The notes beneath the pieces are model-generated. The model made no database searches. It was not told where the DNA came from and saw only the letters and a program-made list of their open reading frames with translations. From Aggregatilineales bacterium (GTDB lineage: Bacteria; Chloroflexota; Anaerolineae; Aggregatilineales; Phototrophicaceae), in contig JAUQWZ010000042.1 in NCBI GenBank assembly GCA_030834905.1, positions 1 through 64,000 of the forward strand: a stretch of DNA of 64,000 nucleotides. The letters run 5' to 3'. Of the stretch, positions 8,641-17,698 are shown one piece after another (the stretch's first letter is position 1; each line of letters begins with the position of its first letter). The position numbers and the translations under genes were made by a program.

Positions 8641-8765
8641 AACCGTCTAGCCCACCCACATAAGCGCTTGAAGCAATGTCGTCACTGTCGCAAAACGTGT
8701 CGCGACGGTGTACAGTAAACGTGTTCTTTTACCTACTTCATTTTCATTATAACAGGATGTATGGG

Positions 8766-9989
8766 ATGATTAATGTAGACGCTGTGCGCGCGCAGTTTCC
8801 GGCGCTGAACCGCCCGGCGACTGGCGGGGTGCTGCCAGTTCACTTCGATAATCCGGCGGGAACACAGGTGCCGCAGCGGGTCATCGAAGCGGTGAGCCGC
8901 TACTACCAGACCATGAACGCCAATTCCGGCGGCGCTTTCGCTACGTCGCAGGCAAGCGACACGATGGTGCAGCAAACGCGCGCCAAGCTGGCGGCGTTTC
9001 TGAATGCGCCAACCCCGGATGAAGTCGTCATCGGTCCCAACATGACGACGCTCAATTTCGCCCTCAGCCGCGCTTTAGCACAGACGCTGAACCCCGGCGA
9101 CGAAATTTTGCTCACCCACATGGATCACGACGCCAACGTATCCCCCTGGCTGCGCATCGCCCAGGATCGCGGGCTGGTCGTGCGCTGGGCGGATATGGAT
9201 GTTGAAGACTGCACGCTCGATTTGAACAGCCTGGAGGTGATGCTTTCCGACAACACGCGCATCGTCGCCACCGGTCACGCCTCAAACGCCGTCGGGACGA
9301 TTAACCCGGTCGCGATCATCGCGGAGATGGCACATTCCGTCGGGGCGCTGTACGTGGTCGATGCGGTGCAGTCCGCGCCGCATATTCCCATCGATGTGCA
9401 GGCGATAGGCTGCGATTTTCTGCTCTGCTCGTCATACAAATTCTTCGGACCACATGCCGGAATCCTGTGGGGCAGATACGATCTGCTGGAGAGCCTGCCC
9501 GCTTACAAGGTGCGCCCGTCGAAGGACGTGCCGCCATACCGATGGGAAACGGGCACGCCCGCGTTCGAACTCATCGCCGGAGTAGGGGCGGCGGTGGATT
9601 ATCTGGCGAGCCTGTGCGGCGGACAGGCAGACCGGGCGGGTATCGAAGCCGGAATGGGGGCGGTGGTGGCGTACGAACTGGAACTTGTGACACATCTGAT
9701 CGATATGCTCCAGACGATCCCCGGACTTCAGATTTACGGCATCACCGATTCGGCGCGCTATCACGAGCGCGTGCCAACGGTGGTCTTTGCGCTGGAAGGC
9801 TCTACGTCATTGCAGGTCGCCGAGCATCTGGCGCAGCGGCACATCTACGTCTGGGACGGTAACTATTACGCCGTCGAGGTGATGAAGACGCTGGGCTATG
9901 AAGAGGATGGACTGGTGCGGGTAGGGTTGGCGCACTACAACACACACGATGAGATCGACCGGCTGGAAGCCGCGCTGCGGAAGCTATGA
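8766..9989 (+). CDS. Class V aminotransferase / cysteine-desulfurase-like PLP enzyme
   Basis: This 407-residue fold-type I PLP enzyme is related to SufS/CsdA. Its N-terminus MINVDAVRAQFPALNRP matches the cysteine-desulfurase-like subfamily (TIGR01976 type). The PLP Schiff-base lysine is Lys225 in LCSSYKFFGPHAGI. TNRIVATGHASNAVGTINPV-like sequence and VVDAVQSAPHIPIDV fit the cofactor pocket. The track starts 90 nt upstream; I prefer ATG 8766 because AGGA lies 8 nt before it and homology begins there (ATG 8757 is also possible). No Fe-S scaffold genes are adjacent, so a general sulfur-transfer or lyase role is as likely as Fe-S assembly. Confidence 0.85.
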   Translation: MINVDAVRAQFPALNRPATGGVLPVHFDNPAGTQVPQRVIEAVSRYYQTMNANSGGAFATSQASDTMVQQTRAKLAAFLNAPTPDEVVIGPNMTTLNFALSRALAQTLNPGDEILLTHMDHDANVSPWLRIAQDRGLVVRWADMDVEDCTLDLNSLEVMLSDNTRIVATGHASNAVGTINPVAIIAEMAHSVGALYVVDAVQSAPHIPIDVQAIGCDFLLCSSYKFFGPHAGILWGRYDLLESLPAYKVRPSKDVPPYRWETGTPAFELIAGVGAAVDYLASLCGGQADRAGIEAGMGAVVAYELELVTHLIDMLQTIPGLQIYGITDSARYHERVPTVVFALEGSTSLQVAEHLAQRHIYVWDGNYYAVEVMKTLGYEEDGLVRVGLAHYNTHDEIDRLEAALRKL

Positions 9990-9998
9990 AAGTCGCGC

Positions 9999-11150
9999 TT
10001 AACCCCGGCTGGCGGCTGCCAGCGTAAGCAGCATAAGCTGACGCAGCCCATCAAGCACAGGCGCGGTATCGATGTATTCGTCCAGTCGGTGCGCGTTGCC
10101 GCCGCGGGTGATGCCGACGGTCACGGCGGGGCAGCCTTCTGAAAGCGGCACGTTGCCATCGGTGCTGCCGGTTTCCAGCGTGCCGCGCACGCCCACCTGG
10201 GCGAGAGCCGCCAGGGCACCCTGTACCAGCGGGTGATTCGGATCGAGATGCCCGGCGGGACGGTCGCCGACGATCTGTATGGTGAAGGCGATCTCGCCTT
10301 TCGACAGGGCGGTGATATGTTTCCTCACCTGGGCTTCGAGCGCTTCCAGCGATGCCCGGTCTTCCGAGCGCATATCCAGCCACAGGCTTGCCTGAGAGGC
10401 GATAGCGTTGATGGCTTCGCCGCCTTCGATCATGCCGATATTGTAGGTGGTGCGCGGCGACTGCGTCGGCTGGATTTCGGTGATATGCGCGCCAAGCTGG
10501 ACGATTGCGTGGGTGGCGCTGGGGCGTCCGAAGTGCAGCCAACTGTGCCCGCCGGGGGTGGTCGCGGTCACGTGCAGGCGGCGCACCGCAATGCCTGCGT
10601 GGTAGATGTGACCAAACGCCAGTCCTTCAAGATTGATGATGTAGTGAATCCGCCGCTTGAGCGCGTTAAAGGCAGCGCGCATTCCGCCGAGATCACCCAG
10701 CCCTTCTTCGCGGGACGTGGCGACCAGCCATAGATCGCGCTCCGGTTGGATATTCATCCGCTGGAAGGCATACGGCATCGCCAGCAGCCCGGCAACGCCA
10801 ATACTGTTATCGCCCAGACCCGGCGCAAAGATACATTCGTTCTGCCGCCGAATCGTAAGGTCAGTTTCGGATGAGAAGATGGTATCCGTATGTGCCGACA
10901 GCATCACGCCGGTCAGGTCGGATGCAGAGCCGCGCAGCAGCCCGGACACGTTAAAGAGTTCGTCGATGTGTACCTGCTCAAGCCCAAGCGATTCGTACAC
11001 CTGAGCGACATACTCGGCGCGTGGTCGCTCGTGAAAGGTGGGCGCGGCGATCTGTTGAATTGCCAGCGCCTGCTCGATAGTCCAGTCGCGAATATCGGGC
11101 AGTTTTTGCCAGTTGAGGGATTGATCCAGAGATTGAATGAGGTGTTGCAT
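9999..11150 (-). CDS. M20/M28-type zinc aminopeptidase or deacylase
   Basis: This 383-residue metallopeptidase-fold hydrolase has the expected metal and catalytic positions. His and Asp lie in MLSAHTDTIF, the bridging Asp in GLGDNSIG, the Glu-Glu pair in TSREEGLGDLGG, a further acidic ligand in NLEGLAF, and the last His in RGGNAHRLDEYI. A lid/dimerisation insertion with TTPGGHSWLHFG occupies the middle, as in the PepT/ArgE group. It should be a cytosolic di-zinc enzyme that cleaves peptides or N-acyl amino acids. It converges on the class V aminotransferase with only 9 nt between stops. The substrate is unknown. Confidence 0.87.
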   Translation of the reverse strand: MQHLIQSLDQSLNWQKLPDIRDWTIEQALAIQQIAAPTFHERPRAEYVAQVYESLGLEQVHIDELFNVSGLLRGSASDLTGVMLSAHTDTIFSSETDLTIRRQNECIFAPGLGDNSIGVAGLLAMPYAFQRMNIQPERDLWLVATSREEGLGDLGGMRAAFNALKRRIHYIINLEGLAFGHIYHAGIAVRRLHVTATTPGGHSWLHFGRPSATHAIVQLGAHITEIQPTQSPRTTYNIGMIEGGEAINAIASQASLWLDMRSEDRASLEALEAQVRKHITALSKGEIAFTIQIVGDRPAGHLDPNHPLVQGALAALAQVGVRGTLETGSTDGNVPLSEGCPAVTVGITRGGNAHRLDEYIDTAPVLDGLRQLMLLTLAAASRG

Positions 11151-11291
11151 CGCTGTCGGCGCACCATTGCTCTAGAGTTGAAGTAGGTGAGAGAATACCT
11201 CAAGATCGCGGTTTGCGCAGTCCCGACAGATTGCCTCAACCCCACAGTCAGCGCTATAATCACCCTTCTGCGGGTGGAGAGGGTAAGCGGC

Positions 11292-11993
11292 ATGTCGAGG
11301 GCAACCGTACTGCTGATCGAAAGGCACCGGGCACAACATACTTCATTTCTCAGCGCCCTGAAGAAGCGCTATGACGTGATCAGTGTGCCCAGCGGCAGCC
11401 AGGCGCTGACGGCAGCCAGAGAGCAGATGCCGAGCGTGGTGGTGCTGGACGCGATCTCGATGGCAACCCCCGGCATTCGCATCTGCAAGCAGATCAAGCG
11501 CAGCCTGCTCAATGTCCCGGTGATTCATCTACTCTCGGAACTTCACGACAGCAGCGCCGACGCGGTGCTGGTGATGCCGTTCACGGCGCGTAAGCTGAAC
11601 AACGCCATCGAGCGACTGCTGCACCAGAGCGCCGACGACGAGACGATCAGCTTTGGACCCTTCACCATCAACCCGACCAGACGGGTGCTCACCGCCAACG
11701 GGCAGGAAACGCAGCTCACGCCGAAACTGGCTGATCTGGTGGCGATCTTTCTGCGCAACGCGGGCAAAACGCTGGATCGTAAATCGCTGATGGAGCAGGT
11801 GTGGCACACGAATTATCTGGGCGATACCCGCACGCTTGACGTGCATATCCGCTGGTTCCGTCGCGCCATCGAAGCCGATCCCGGACGCCCGGTTTATCTC
11901 AAGACGGTGCGCGGCGTTGGTTACCGGCTGGAGCTTCCGGCTGGAGACAGCGCCCCTCAGATTGAAAATGCCCCGGCGCTGCAAAGCGTCTGA
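11292..11993 (+). CDS. Response regulator with degenerate receiver and OmpR-type DNA-binding domain
   Basis: This 233-residue protein has a receiver-like domain (about 5-110) and an intact Trans_reg_C winged helix (about 130-220, with RKSLMEQVWHTNYLGDTR and TVRGVGYRLE). Asp53 (VVVLDAIS) is kept. However, the usual acidic pair near the N-terminus is reduced to a single Glu in LLIERHR, and the invariant Lys is replaced by Met95 (VLVMPFTARK). Phosphorylation is therefore likely to be weak or absent, and it may act as an atypical, phosphorylation-independent regulator. ATG 11292 is chosen over the track start 11187 because GGAGAGGG lies 8 nt upstream. Confidence 0.88.
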   Translation: MSRATVLLIERHRAQHTSFLSALKKRYDVISVPSGSQALTAAREQMPSVVVLDAISMATPGIRICKQIKRSLLNVPVIHLLSELHDSSADAVLVMPFTARKLNNAIERLLHQSADDETISFGPFTINPTRRVLTANGQETQLTPKLADLVAIFLRNAGKTLDRKSLMEQVWHTNYLGDTRTLDVHIRWFRRAIEADPGRPVYLKTVRGVGYRLELPAGDSAPQIENAPALQSV

Positions 11994-12002
11994 ACCACAA
12001 AC

Positions 12003-12034
12003 AAAAACCGACCTCAAAGGTCGGCTTTTATTTG
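12003..12034. terminator. Terminator between response regulator and rpsT
   Basis: CCGACCT-CAA-AGGTCGG forms a perfect 7-bp stem flanked by AAAAA on the left and CTTTTATTTGTTTT on the right. It can therefore stop transcription from the regulator gene and, on the other strand, from rpsT. Confidence 0.88.
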
Positions 12035-12065
12035 TTTTGAGTCTGGCTTAAAAACAGGGCGGAAA

Positions 12066-12338
12066 TTACTCGGCGCTCATCTTGGCGTTCAACTGACGCA
12101 TCAGGCGGCTCTTGCGACGAGCAGCGTTGCGTTTGTGAATCACGCCTTTGGTCGCAGCTTTGTCCAGTTCGCGGATCGCTTCACGGGTCGCTTCAACCGC
12201 ATTTTCGCTGCTGGTTTCGCCAATCGCGGTACGCGCCTTCTTAACGAAGGTACGCGCACGGCTGCGCCACGAACGATTGTAGAGGCGGCGCTTATCATTC
12301 TGACGCTGGCGTTTTAGTGCGGATTTATGGTTTGCCAT
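12066..12338 (-). CDS. rpsT: 30S ribosomal protein S20
   Basis: This 90-residue basic, helical ribosomal protein binds 16S rRNA in the small subunit. The start MANHKSALKRQRQNDKRRLYN and the block KGVIHKRNAARRKSRLMRQ are diagnostic of S20, and the length is normal. It appears monocistronic: the terminator at about 12003-12034 lies downstream, and a leader of roughly 120 nt separates it from the next gene on the same strand. Confidence 0.98.
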   Translation of the reverse strand: MANHKSALKRQRQNDKRRLYNRSWRSRARTFVKKARTAIGETSSENAVEATREAIRELDKAATKGVIHKRNAARRKSRLMRQLNAKMSAE

Positions 12339-12456
12339 CTTGATTGCTCAACGGCGCGGCAGCACCGTTCTCTCCTCTCTGAAATTTCCCCTGGCGGGGT
12401 GTCTGACTTAAGAAGCGTCATTCTAGCATAATGCCGTAGCGATTGTCCAGCGTGAA

Positions 12457-13413
12457 TCACGCGGGCGTAAGGAACCGCAGCACCAGCAGCGTGGCTGCGC
12501 CCAGGTTCAGCACGATGAGCAGCAGCGCGGCGAGCACCAACAGCACCGGTGTGCGTTCGCGCGTGCCGGGAAGCCGCGTCACCTTGACGGACTTGGGAAT
12601 GTAGCCGAACAGCTCGCTCTGGCTTTCCTCTTCCTCAACTTTTGGAGTCGGCGACCGGCGGCGGTCAGGCGGGACGATATCGACTGGAATCGCCTCGTCT
12701 GTCGGGGGCAGGGTATACGGGATGCTTCCGGTGGATGCTGTTAGCACTGGCGACTGCCTGCCGGTGAACGATGGCGACTGCTGGAAGGAAAAGGTTGGCT
12801 CTCTTGGCGGCGACGGCGGCTCTTCGACAATCGGCGCGGAAGAAAAGGGTCCGCTGCTGAAAAAGTCATCCAGATTATCGGTGTCCGTATCGGTGGTTCC
12901 GAACATGTCGTCCAGATCGTCCAGGGGCTGGGGACCGGAAAATGCGGGCACGCTCGGGGCAGGCGGAGACGCCTCCTGCGATGTCGTGAGGTTCAGCCGT
13001 TCCACCCAATCATCATATTCCTGCGGCGAAGGCTCCTGAACGGCGCGCGGCGAAGCGCTGATGCTGCTGCTTTCAGTCGCCGGCATGTCCCATTCCACGC
13101 TGGTGGGGGCGCGCGCCGGTGGCGGCGCGGAATGCAGCGGAGTCGGATGGGCAGGGGCAGAAGCGACGCCCCCGGACAGATAAGCGACTCCCTGGCGGGC
13201 GCGGTCGTTGTTTGGGTTGATTGCCAGCACGTTTTCAAGACAGGTGCGCTGATCGTCAGGTGATTCAACGACGCCGCTGAGCCAGAGCCAGCCATCCTCG
13301 TTATAGGGATCGAGTTCGGTTGCTTTGTGCAGCAGCGCGCGGGCTTCTTCCTTGTTCCCGGCTTTAGCCGCGTTGATTCCCTCGCGTACCATTGCCTCAA
13401 CATTTGCAGACAT
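12457..13413 (-). CDS. TPR-like protein with C-terminal membrane anchor
   Basis: This 318-residue protein starts with tetratricopeptide-like helices. EGINAAKAGNKEEARALLHKATELDPYNEDGWLWLSGVVESPDDQ is one clear TPR pair, and ENVLAINPNNDRARQGVAYL starts another. A long Pro/Ser/Asp-rich low-complexity linker follows (about 85-275). A single hydrophobic helix (PVLLVLAALLLIVLNLGAATLLVLRFL) lies at the very C-terminus, so it should be tail-anchored with its TPR domain in the cytosol. The track start is 93 nt too early; GGAGGG lies 6 nt before ATG 13413. This layout is common in Chloroflexota proteins of unknown function. Confidence 0.8.
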   Translation of the reverse strand: MSANVEAMVREGINAAKAGNKEEARALLHKATELDPYNEDGWLWLSGVVESPDDQRTCLENVLAINPNNDRARQGVAYLSGGVASAPAHPTPLHSAPPPARAPTSVEWDMPATESSSISASPRAVQEPSPQEYDDWVERLNLTTSQEASPPAPSVPAFSGPQPLDDLDDMFGTTDTDTDNLDDFFSSGPFSSAPIVEEPPSPPREPTFSFQQSPSFTGRQSPVLTASTGSIPYTLPPTDEAIPVDIVPPDRRRSPTPKVEEEESQSELFGYIPKSVKVTRLPGTRERTPVLLVLAALLLIVLNLGAATLLVLRFLTPA

Positions 13414-13540
13414 GTGCTTCCCTCCATCCGTATGGCAACTATGATAGCACGAGAACGCGGCAGTAAATAACCTGGATTCCTGCGCCGCACTGCGCGACAG
13501 CAGCAAACGGCGTTATACCAGCAGACAGGAATTAACTGGC

Positions 13541-13557
13541 GTTTAAATTATTCAAAC
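13541..13557. promoter_or_regulatory. Candidate Fur-family operator upstream of siderophore operon
   Basis: GTTTAAATTATTCAAAC is an 8-1-8 inverted repeat with one mismatched pair, and contains the 7-1-7 layout typical of Fur/PerR/Zur boxes. It lies about 160 nt upstream of the binding-protein start, in the 305-nt gap shared with the divergent TPR gene. No other gene or clear promoter was recognised in that gap. The assignment rests on symmetry and context only. Confidence 0.35.
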
Positions 13558-13718
13558 TTAGGGTTTATAGAGTTTTGCAGGGTTTCAAACTTCAATTTAC
13601 CCTGACCACCTTTCGGCTCCCGTTTTGTGAAAACTTTCGCTTAATCGCCTGCGTGGAAATAAACCGTCCGCTTCGGGTATCATGCAGGCAGCATTTCAAC
13701 TCAAACTGGAGGCATAAC

Positions 13719-14678
13719 TTGAACTTCAAACTCCCATTGACCGGAGGAAGCCGGATCGTCGCGCTGTTGGTGCTGGCGCTGTCGTTGACTCTCGGCGCAG
13801 CCCAGGCTCAGGAAGCGGCGGCATGTGAAACCGGCTTTCATCTCGTGGTTCACAATATGGGAGAAACGTGCGTGCCAGAACATCCCGAGCGCGTTGTCGT
13901 GCTCGATACCGGTCATCTGGACGGCGCGCTGTCGCTGGGTGTGAAACCGATAGGTTCGGTCGAAGCCTTCGCGGGCGCTGGCTTTCCGGCATATCTGGAT
14001 GGCATGACCGAAGGGATTGCAGTCGTCGGCACCATTGCCGAGCCAAATCTCGAAGCGATTCTGGCGCTCAACCCTGACCTGATTTTGAGCGCGACGCTTC
14101 GGCACGAAGCGATTTACCCGCAGCTTGCGGCAATCGCGCCCACCGTTTTTACCGAGAGTGTCGGCGTGGTTTGGAAAGAAAACCTCGAATTGTTTGCCGA
14201 GGCGCTGAACCGCCATGATCTGCTGGATATCCGCTGGGCGGAATATAACGCGCGGATTGCCGCGATTCGCAGCGCCGTCCCGGTTCAGGATATTGAGGTT
14301 TCGATTATCCGTTTTGTTTCGGGACAGAACCGCCTGATGCAGCGCGGCAGCTTCATCGGAACGGTGATAGACGATATCGGCTTTGCGCGTCCTGAATCGC
14401 AGCGGAGCGAAGAATTTATGCTGACGATCAGCCAGGAGCAGATCGATCTGGTTGATGGTGACGTGATTTTTGTCAGCTACTATGGCGACCCCGGCGAAAC
14501 CGAGATGTCCGCCTTCCTGGACAGCCCGCTGTGGCAGACGCTAAGCGCCGTCCAGAACGGGAATGTCTACGAAGTGGATGACGATCATTGGTTCCTGGGT
14601 ATCGGCTTCCTCGGCGCAAACCGAATTTTCGATGACCTGCTCATTAGACTGTCCGGCTATGAAGCGGGGCAAGCGTAG
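13719..14678 (+). CDS. Ferric-siderophore ABC transporter substrate-binding protein (FecB/FepB-like)
   Basis: This 319-residue periplasmic-binding protein of the FecB/BtuF class has a signal peptide (IVALLVLALSLTLGAAQA, cleavage before QEAAA). Typical family motifs are CVPEHPERVVVLDTGHLDGALSLGVKPIG and EAILALNPDLILSA. The lack of a lipobox Cys suggests a different form of surface retention. TTG 13719 is the start: TGGAGG lies 6 nt upstream, whereas the track's upstream start has no ribosome site. It is the first gene of an operon with two permeases, an ATPase and a ferredoxin-like protein. A Fe(III)-siderophore ligand is likely; heme or cobalamin is less likely. Confidence 0.9.
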   Translation: MNFKLPLTGGSRIVALLVLALSLTLGAAQAQEAAACETGFHLVVHNMGETCVPEHPERVVVLDTGHLDGALSLGVKPIGSVEAFAGAGFPAYLDGMTEGIAVVGTIAEPNLEAILALNPDLILSATLRHEAIYPQLAAIAPTVFTESVGVVWKENLELFAEALNRHDLLDIRWAEYNARIAAIRSAVPVQDIEVSIIRFVSGQNRLMQRGSFIGTVIDDIGFARPESQRSEEFMLTISQEQIDLVDGDVIFVSYYGDPGETEMSAFLDSPLWQTLSAVQNGNVYEVDDDHWFLGIGFLGANRIFDDLLIRLSGYEAGQA

Positions 14679-14690
14679 CCCGCACTGCCT

Positions 14691-15737
14691 ATGACTGCAC
14701 ACGCTGCTAAAACGGCATCCAGCAACACCACGCGCATCCTCGGCAGCCGCGCCCTACTGCTGCCGGGGCTGCTGCTTTGTCTGGTGCTGCTGGTGCTGTG
14801 CCTGCTCTGGAGTATCACGCTTGGCGCTGCTGATATTTCGCCGGAAACAGTCTACACGGCGCTGTTTAACTTCGATTCGACCAGTTTCCAGCACCTGATC
14901 ATCCAGACGGTGCGGCTGCCGCGGGTGCTGTCCGGCGTTATCGTCGGCGCGTCGCTGGCGGTCGCCGGGGCGATCATGCAGGGGCTGACGCGCAACCCGC
15001 TGGCAGATTCGGGCATTCTGGGCATCAACAGCGGGGCGGCGTTCGCGGTCGTGCTGGCGGTGTTCATCATGGGAGATCCGCCGCTGTCGGTGTACGCGGT
15101 CTTTGGGCTGATCGGGGCGGCGGTTGGGGCAGGGCTGGTTTTCACGATTGGCTCGATGGGGCGCGGTGGAGCGACTCCGCTTAAGCTGACGCTTGCCGGT
15201 ATCATTCTGACCTCTTTCATTTCGTCGTTCACGACCGCCATCCTGATCAGCGATCAGGAAACGCTGGACAAAATCCGCTTCTGGACGGCGGGATCGCTGT
15301 CAGGACGCGAAATGTCGCTGCTGGCGCAGACCGCGCCGCTGATGATTGCTGGCTTGGTTGGCGCTGTCATCATCAGCCGTCAGGTGACGACAATCAGCCT
15401 GGGCGACGACATCGCCCGGGGGCTGGGACAGAACACAGGCTGGGTCAAGATTGTCGCTGCCGTGGTGGTGGTTCTGCTGGCTGGCGGCGCGGTATCGCTT
15501 GCCGGTCCGATTGGCTTCGTCGGTCTGGTCGTGCCGCATGTGGTGCGCTTCATCGTTGGTGTGGATTACCGCTGGGTCGTGCCGTATTCGGCGATTTTTG
15601 GCGGCATTCTGGTGACGGTTGCCGACGTGCTGGCGCGGGTGATTATTCGCCCACAGGAACTGCCTGTCGGCGTGATGATGGCGATTATCGGCGCGCCGTT
15701 TTTCATCTGGCTGGCGCGCTGGAAGGTGAAGCGCTAG
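14691..15737 (+). CDS. FecCD-family siderophore permease, subunit 1
   Basis: This 348-residue permease of the FecCD/BtuC family has about nine to ten membrane helices. Diagnostic stretches are [35 protein letters not shown] and the ATPase-docking region [16 protein letters not shown]. It begins 12 nt after the binding protein. Its stop codon is directly followed by the ATG of the second permease, so the two are made in equal amounts and should form a heterodimeric channel. Confidence 0.95.
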   Translation: MTAHAAKTASSNTTRILGSRALLLPGLLLCLVLLVLCLLWSITLGAADISPETVYTALFNFDSTSFQHLIIQTVRLPRVLSGVIVGASLAVAGAIMQGLTRNPLADSGILGINSGAAFAVVLAVFIMGDPPLSVYAVFGLIGAAVGAGLVFTIGSMGRGGATPLKLTLAGIILTSFISSFTTAILISDQETLDKIRFWTAGSLSGREMSLLAQTAPLMIAGLVGAVIISRQVTTISLGDDIARGLGQNTGWVKIVAAVVVVLLAGGAVSLAGPIGFVGLVVPHVVRFIVGVDYRWVVPYSAIFGGILVTVADVLARVIIRPQELPVGVMMAIIGAPFFIWLARWKVKR

Positions 15738-16814
15738 ATGACAGCTCACGATCCATCCAAGCCAAGCTGGATCACCCTGCGCGCGCAGCGTCCGCCGTTC
15801 TCGTACCGCATTGACCGGCGCGTGCCGCTGGTGGCGCTGGCGATTATCGCCTTTACGCTGGTGGTGCTGGTGTTGAGCATCAGCTTTGGTGAATACGACA
15901 TCTCGCCGCTTGAAGTCGTGCGCACGATCCTGAACGTCAATCAGGATCATCCCGATTACGCCAACTACGCGCTGGTCGTGCATACTTTCCGGCTTCCACG
16001 CATCGTGCTGGCGTTCCTCGTCGGCGCGGCGCTGGCGACTTCCGGCGCGATCATGCAGGGCGTCACCCGCAACCCGCTTGCCGATCCGTTTCTGCTGGGC
16101 GTCAGCGCGGGCGCGGGACTGACAGCCGTCGCCGTTATTGTCTGGTTTAAGACGCTGCCTGTTAGTGTACTGCCGTGGGCGGCATTTGGCGGCGCGATCA
16201 TCGCCTCGATTTTGATTTATGTCCTTGCCTGGAAACAGGGCAGCAGCACGCCTATTCGCCTGATTCTGATCGGCGTCGCCCTGCAAGCCGGGATCGCCGC
16301 CATCACCACCGTGATGCTGCTGTTTGGCGATATTCAGGCGGTGCAGCAGGCGTATGTGTGGCTGACGGGCAGCGTTTACGGGCGCAACTGGGAACATGTT
16401 CAGGCGCTTGGCGGCTGGCTGCTGATCTTTATGCCGGTGGCGCTGCTGTCGGCGCGTTCGCTTAACGTCCTCGGGCTGGGTGACGAGACGGCGAAAGGCT
16501 TGGGGATGCGTGTCGAGCCACAGCGCATTCTGCTGCTGCTGATCAGCGCGGCGCTGGCGGCGGGCGCGGTTGCCGTCTCTGGTACGATTGGTTTTGTCGG
16601 GTTGGTCGCGCCGCACGTCACGCGGCGTCTGGTCGGTCCGTCGCACGAAGGGCTGCTGCCCGTGAGCGCGCTGTTTGGCGGCGCGCTGGTGGTACTATCA
16701 GACCTCATCGGTCGCTGGGTGATCTCGCCGAGCGAACTGCCGGTTGGCATCGTTACGGCAATGATCGGCGCGCCGTATTTTCTGTTCCTGTTAGTGAGGA
16801 GTCGTCACGGATAA
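15738..16814 (+). CDS. FecCD-family siderophore permease, subunit 2
   Basis: This 358-residue partner permease of the same family has [24 protein letters not shown] and [19 protein letters not shown]. It is clearly a paralogue of the preceding subunit, so the transporter uses two different permeases as in FecCD/FepDG. The ORF begins at the base after the previous stop and ends 4 nt before the ATPase gene. Confidence 0.95.
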   Translation: MTAHDPSKPSWITLRAQRPPFSYRIDRRVPLVALAIIAFTLVVLVLSISFGEYDISPLEVVRTILNVNQDHPDYANYALVVHTFRLPRIVLAFLVGAALATSGAIMQGVTRNPLADPFLLGVSAGAGLTAVAVIVWFKTLPVSVLPWAAFGGAIIASILIYVLAWKQGSSTPIRLILIGVALQAGIAAITTVMLLFGDIQAVQQAYVWLTGSVYGRNWEHVQALGGWLLIFMPVALLSARSLNVLGLGDETAKGLGMRVEPQRILLLLISAALAAGAVAVSGTIGFVGLVAPHVTRRLVGPSHEGLLPVSALFGGALVVLSDLIGRWVISPSELPVGIVTAMIGAPYFLFLLVRSRHG

Positions 16815-16818
16815 CCTT

Positions 16819-17664
16819 ATGAGTCAACTGACTGCCCGCAATCTGTCACTCGCTTACGAAAACAACATCATCATCGAGAATCTCTCGGTGGATATTCCCG
16901 ACGGCAAGATTACGGCGCTGGTCGGTCCGAACGGCTGCGGTAAATCGACGCTGCTGCGCGGGCTGTCGCGGCTGCTGAAGGCGCAGTCGGGCGGCGCGGT
17001 GCTCGATGGGCAGGATATCTGGAAGCTGCCGACCAAAGCGCTGGCGAAGCGGCTCGGTATTCTGCCGCAGGGTCCGGTCGCGCCCGAAGGTCTGACGGTG
17101 CATGAGCTGGTGGCGCAGGGGCGCTACCCGCATCAAAGCTGGTTCCAGCAGTGGTCGCGCGAGGATGAGCGCATCACCCGCGAGGCGCTGGAGATCACCG
17201 GCGTGCTGGAGTTCGCCGACCGTCCGGTGGACACGCTCTCCGGCGGGCAGCGGCAGCGCGCCTGGATCGCCATGACGCTGGCGCAGGACAGCGAATATAT
17301 TCTGCTGGACGAGCCGACCACCTTCCTGGATATGGCGTACCAGATCGAAGTGCTCGATCTGCTGCACGACCTGAATCTCGAACGCGGCAAGATCATCGTT
17401 ATGGTGCTGCACGACCTGAACCACGCCTGCCGTTACGCCGATCATCTGGTGGCGATGTGCGGCGGGCGAATCGTGGCGCAGGGCGATCCAATGCAGGTAG
17501 TGACCGAGGAGATGGTACAGGAAGTCTTTGGCATGGAATGTCGAATTATGCCCGACCCGGTGACGGGCACGCCGATGGTCGTGCCGCTGGGGCGTTCTGC
17601 CAAGCTGGCGCGCCAGCTTGATCTGGTGAATGAGTGCCACGTTCGCGTGCTTGCCTCGGCATGA
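16819..17664 (+). CDS. Siderophore ABC transporter ATPase (FepC/FhuC-like)
   Basis: This 281-residue ATPase has Walker [10 protein letters not shown], signature [17 protein letters not shown], Walker [13 protein letters not shown] and the switch His in [15 protein letters not shown]. The wording of these motifs is that of the iron-chelate (FecE/FepC/FhuC) class. It energises the FecCD-type permease pair encoded upstream. A 34-nt gap separates it from the ferredoxin-like gene. Confidence 0.95.
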   Translation: MSQLTARNLSLAYENNIIIENLSVDIPDGKITALVGPNGCGKSTLLRGLSRLLKAQSGGAVLDGQDIWKLPTKALAKRLGILPQGPVAPEGLTVHELVAQGRYPHQSWFQQWSREDERITREALEITGVLEFADRPVDTLSGGQRQRAWIAMTLAQDSEYILLDEPTTFLDMAYQIEVLDLLHDLNLERGKIIVMVLHDLNHACRYADHLVAMCGGRIVAQGDPMQVVTEEMVQEVFGMECRIMPDPVTGTPMVVPLGRSAKLARQLDLVNECHVRVLASA

Positions 17665-17698
17665 GCGCGTGTGACGATGTTGTGAGAAAGCAGGCGTA

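Noticed and set aside
8748-8753. TATAAC as -10 box of the class V aminotransferase gene
   Set aside because: It would place the transcript start at or after the ribosome site of the chosen start codon, and no -35 partner was seen.
15300-16646. 448-residue minus-strand ORF
   Set aside because: Fully antisense to the two FecCD permease genes; composition (Arg/Gln/His-rich) is that of a shadow frame in a GC-rich genome.
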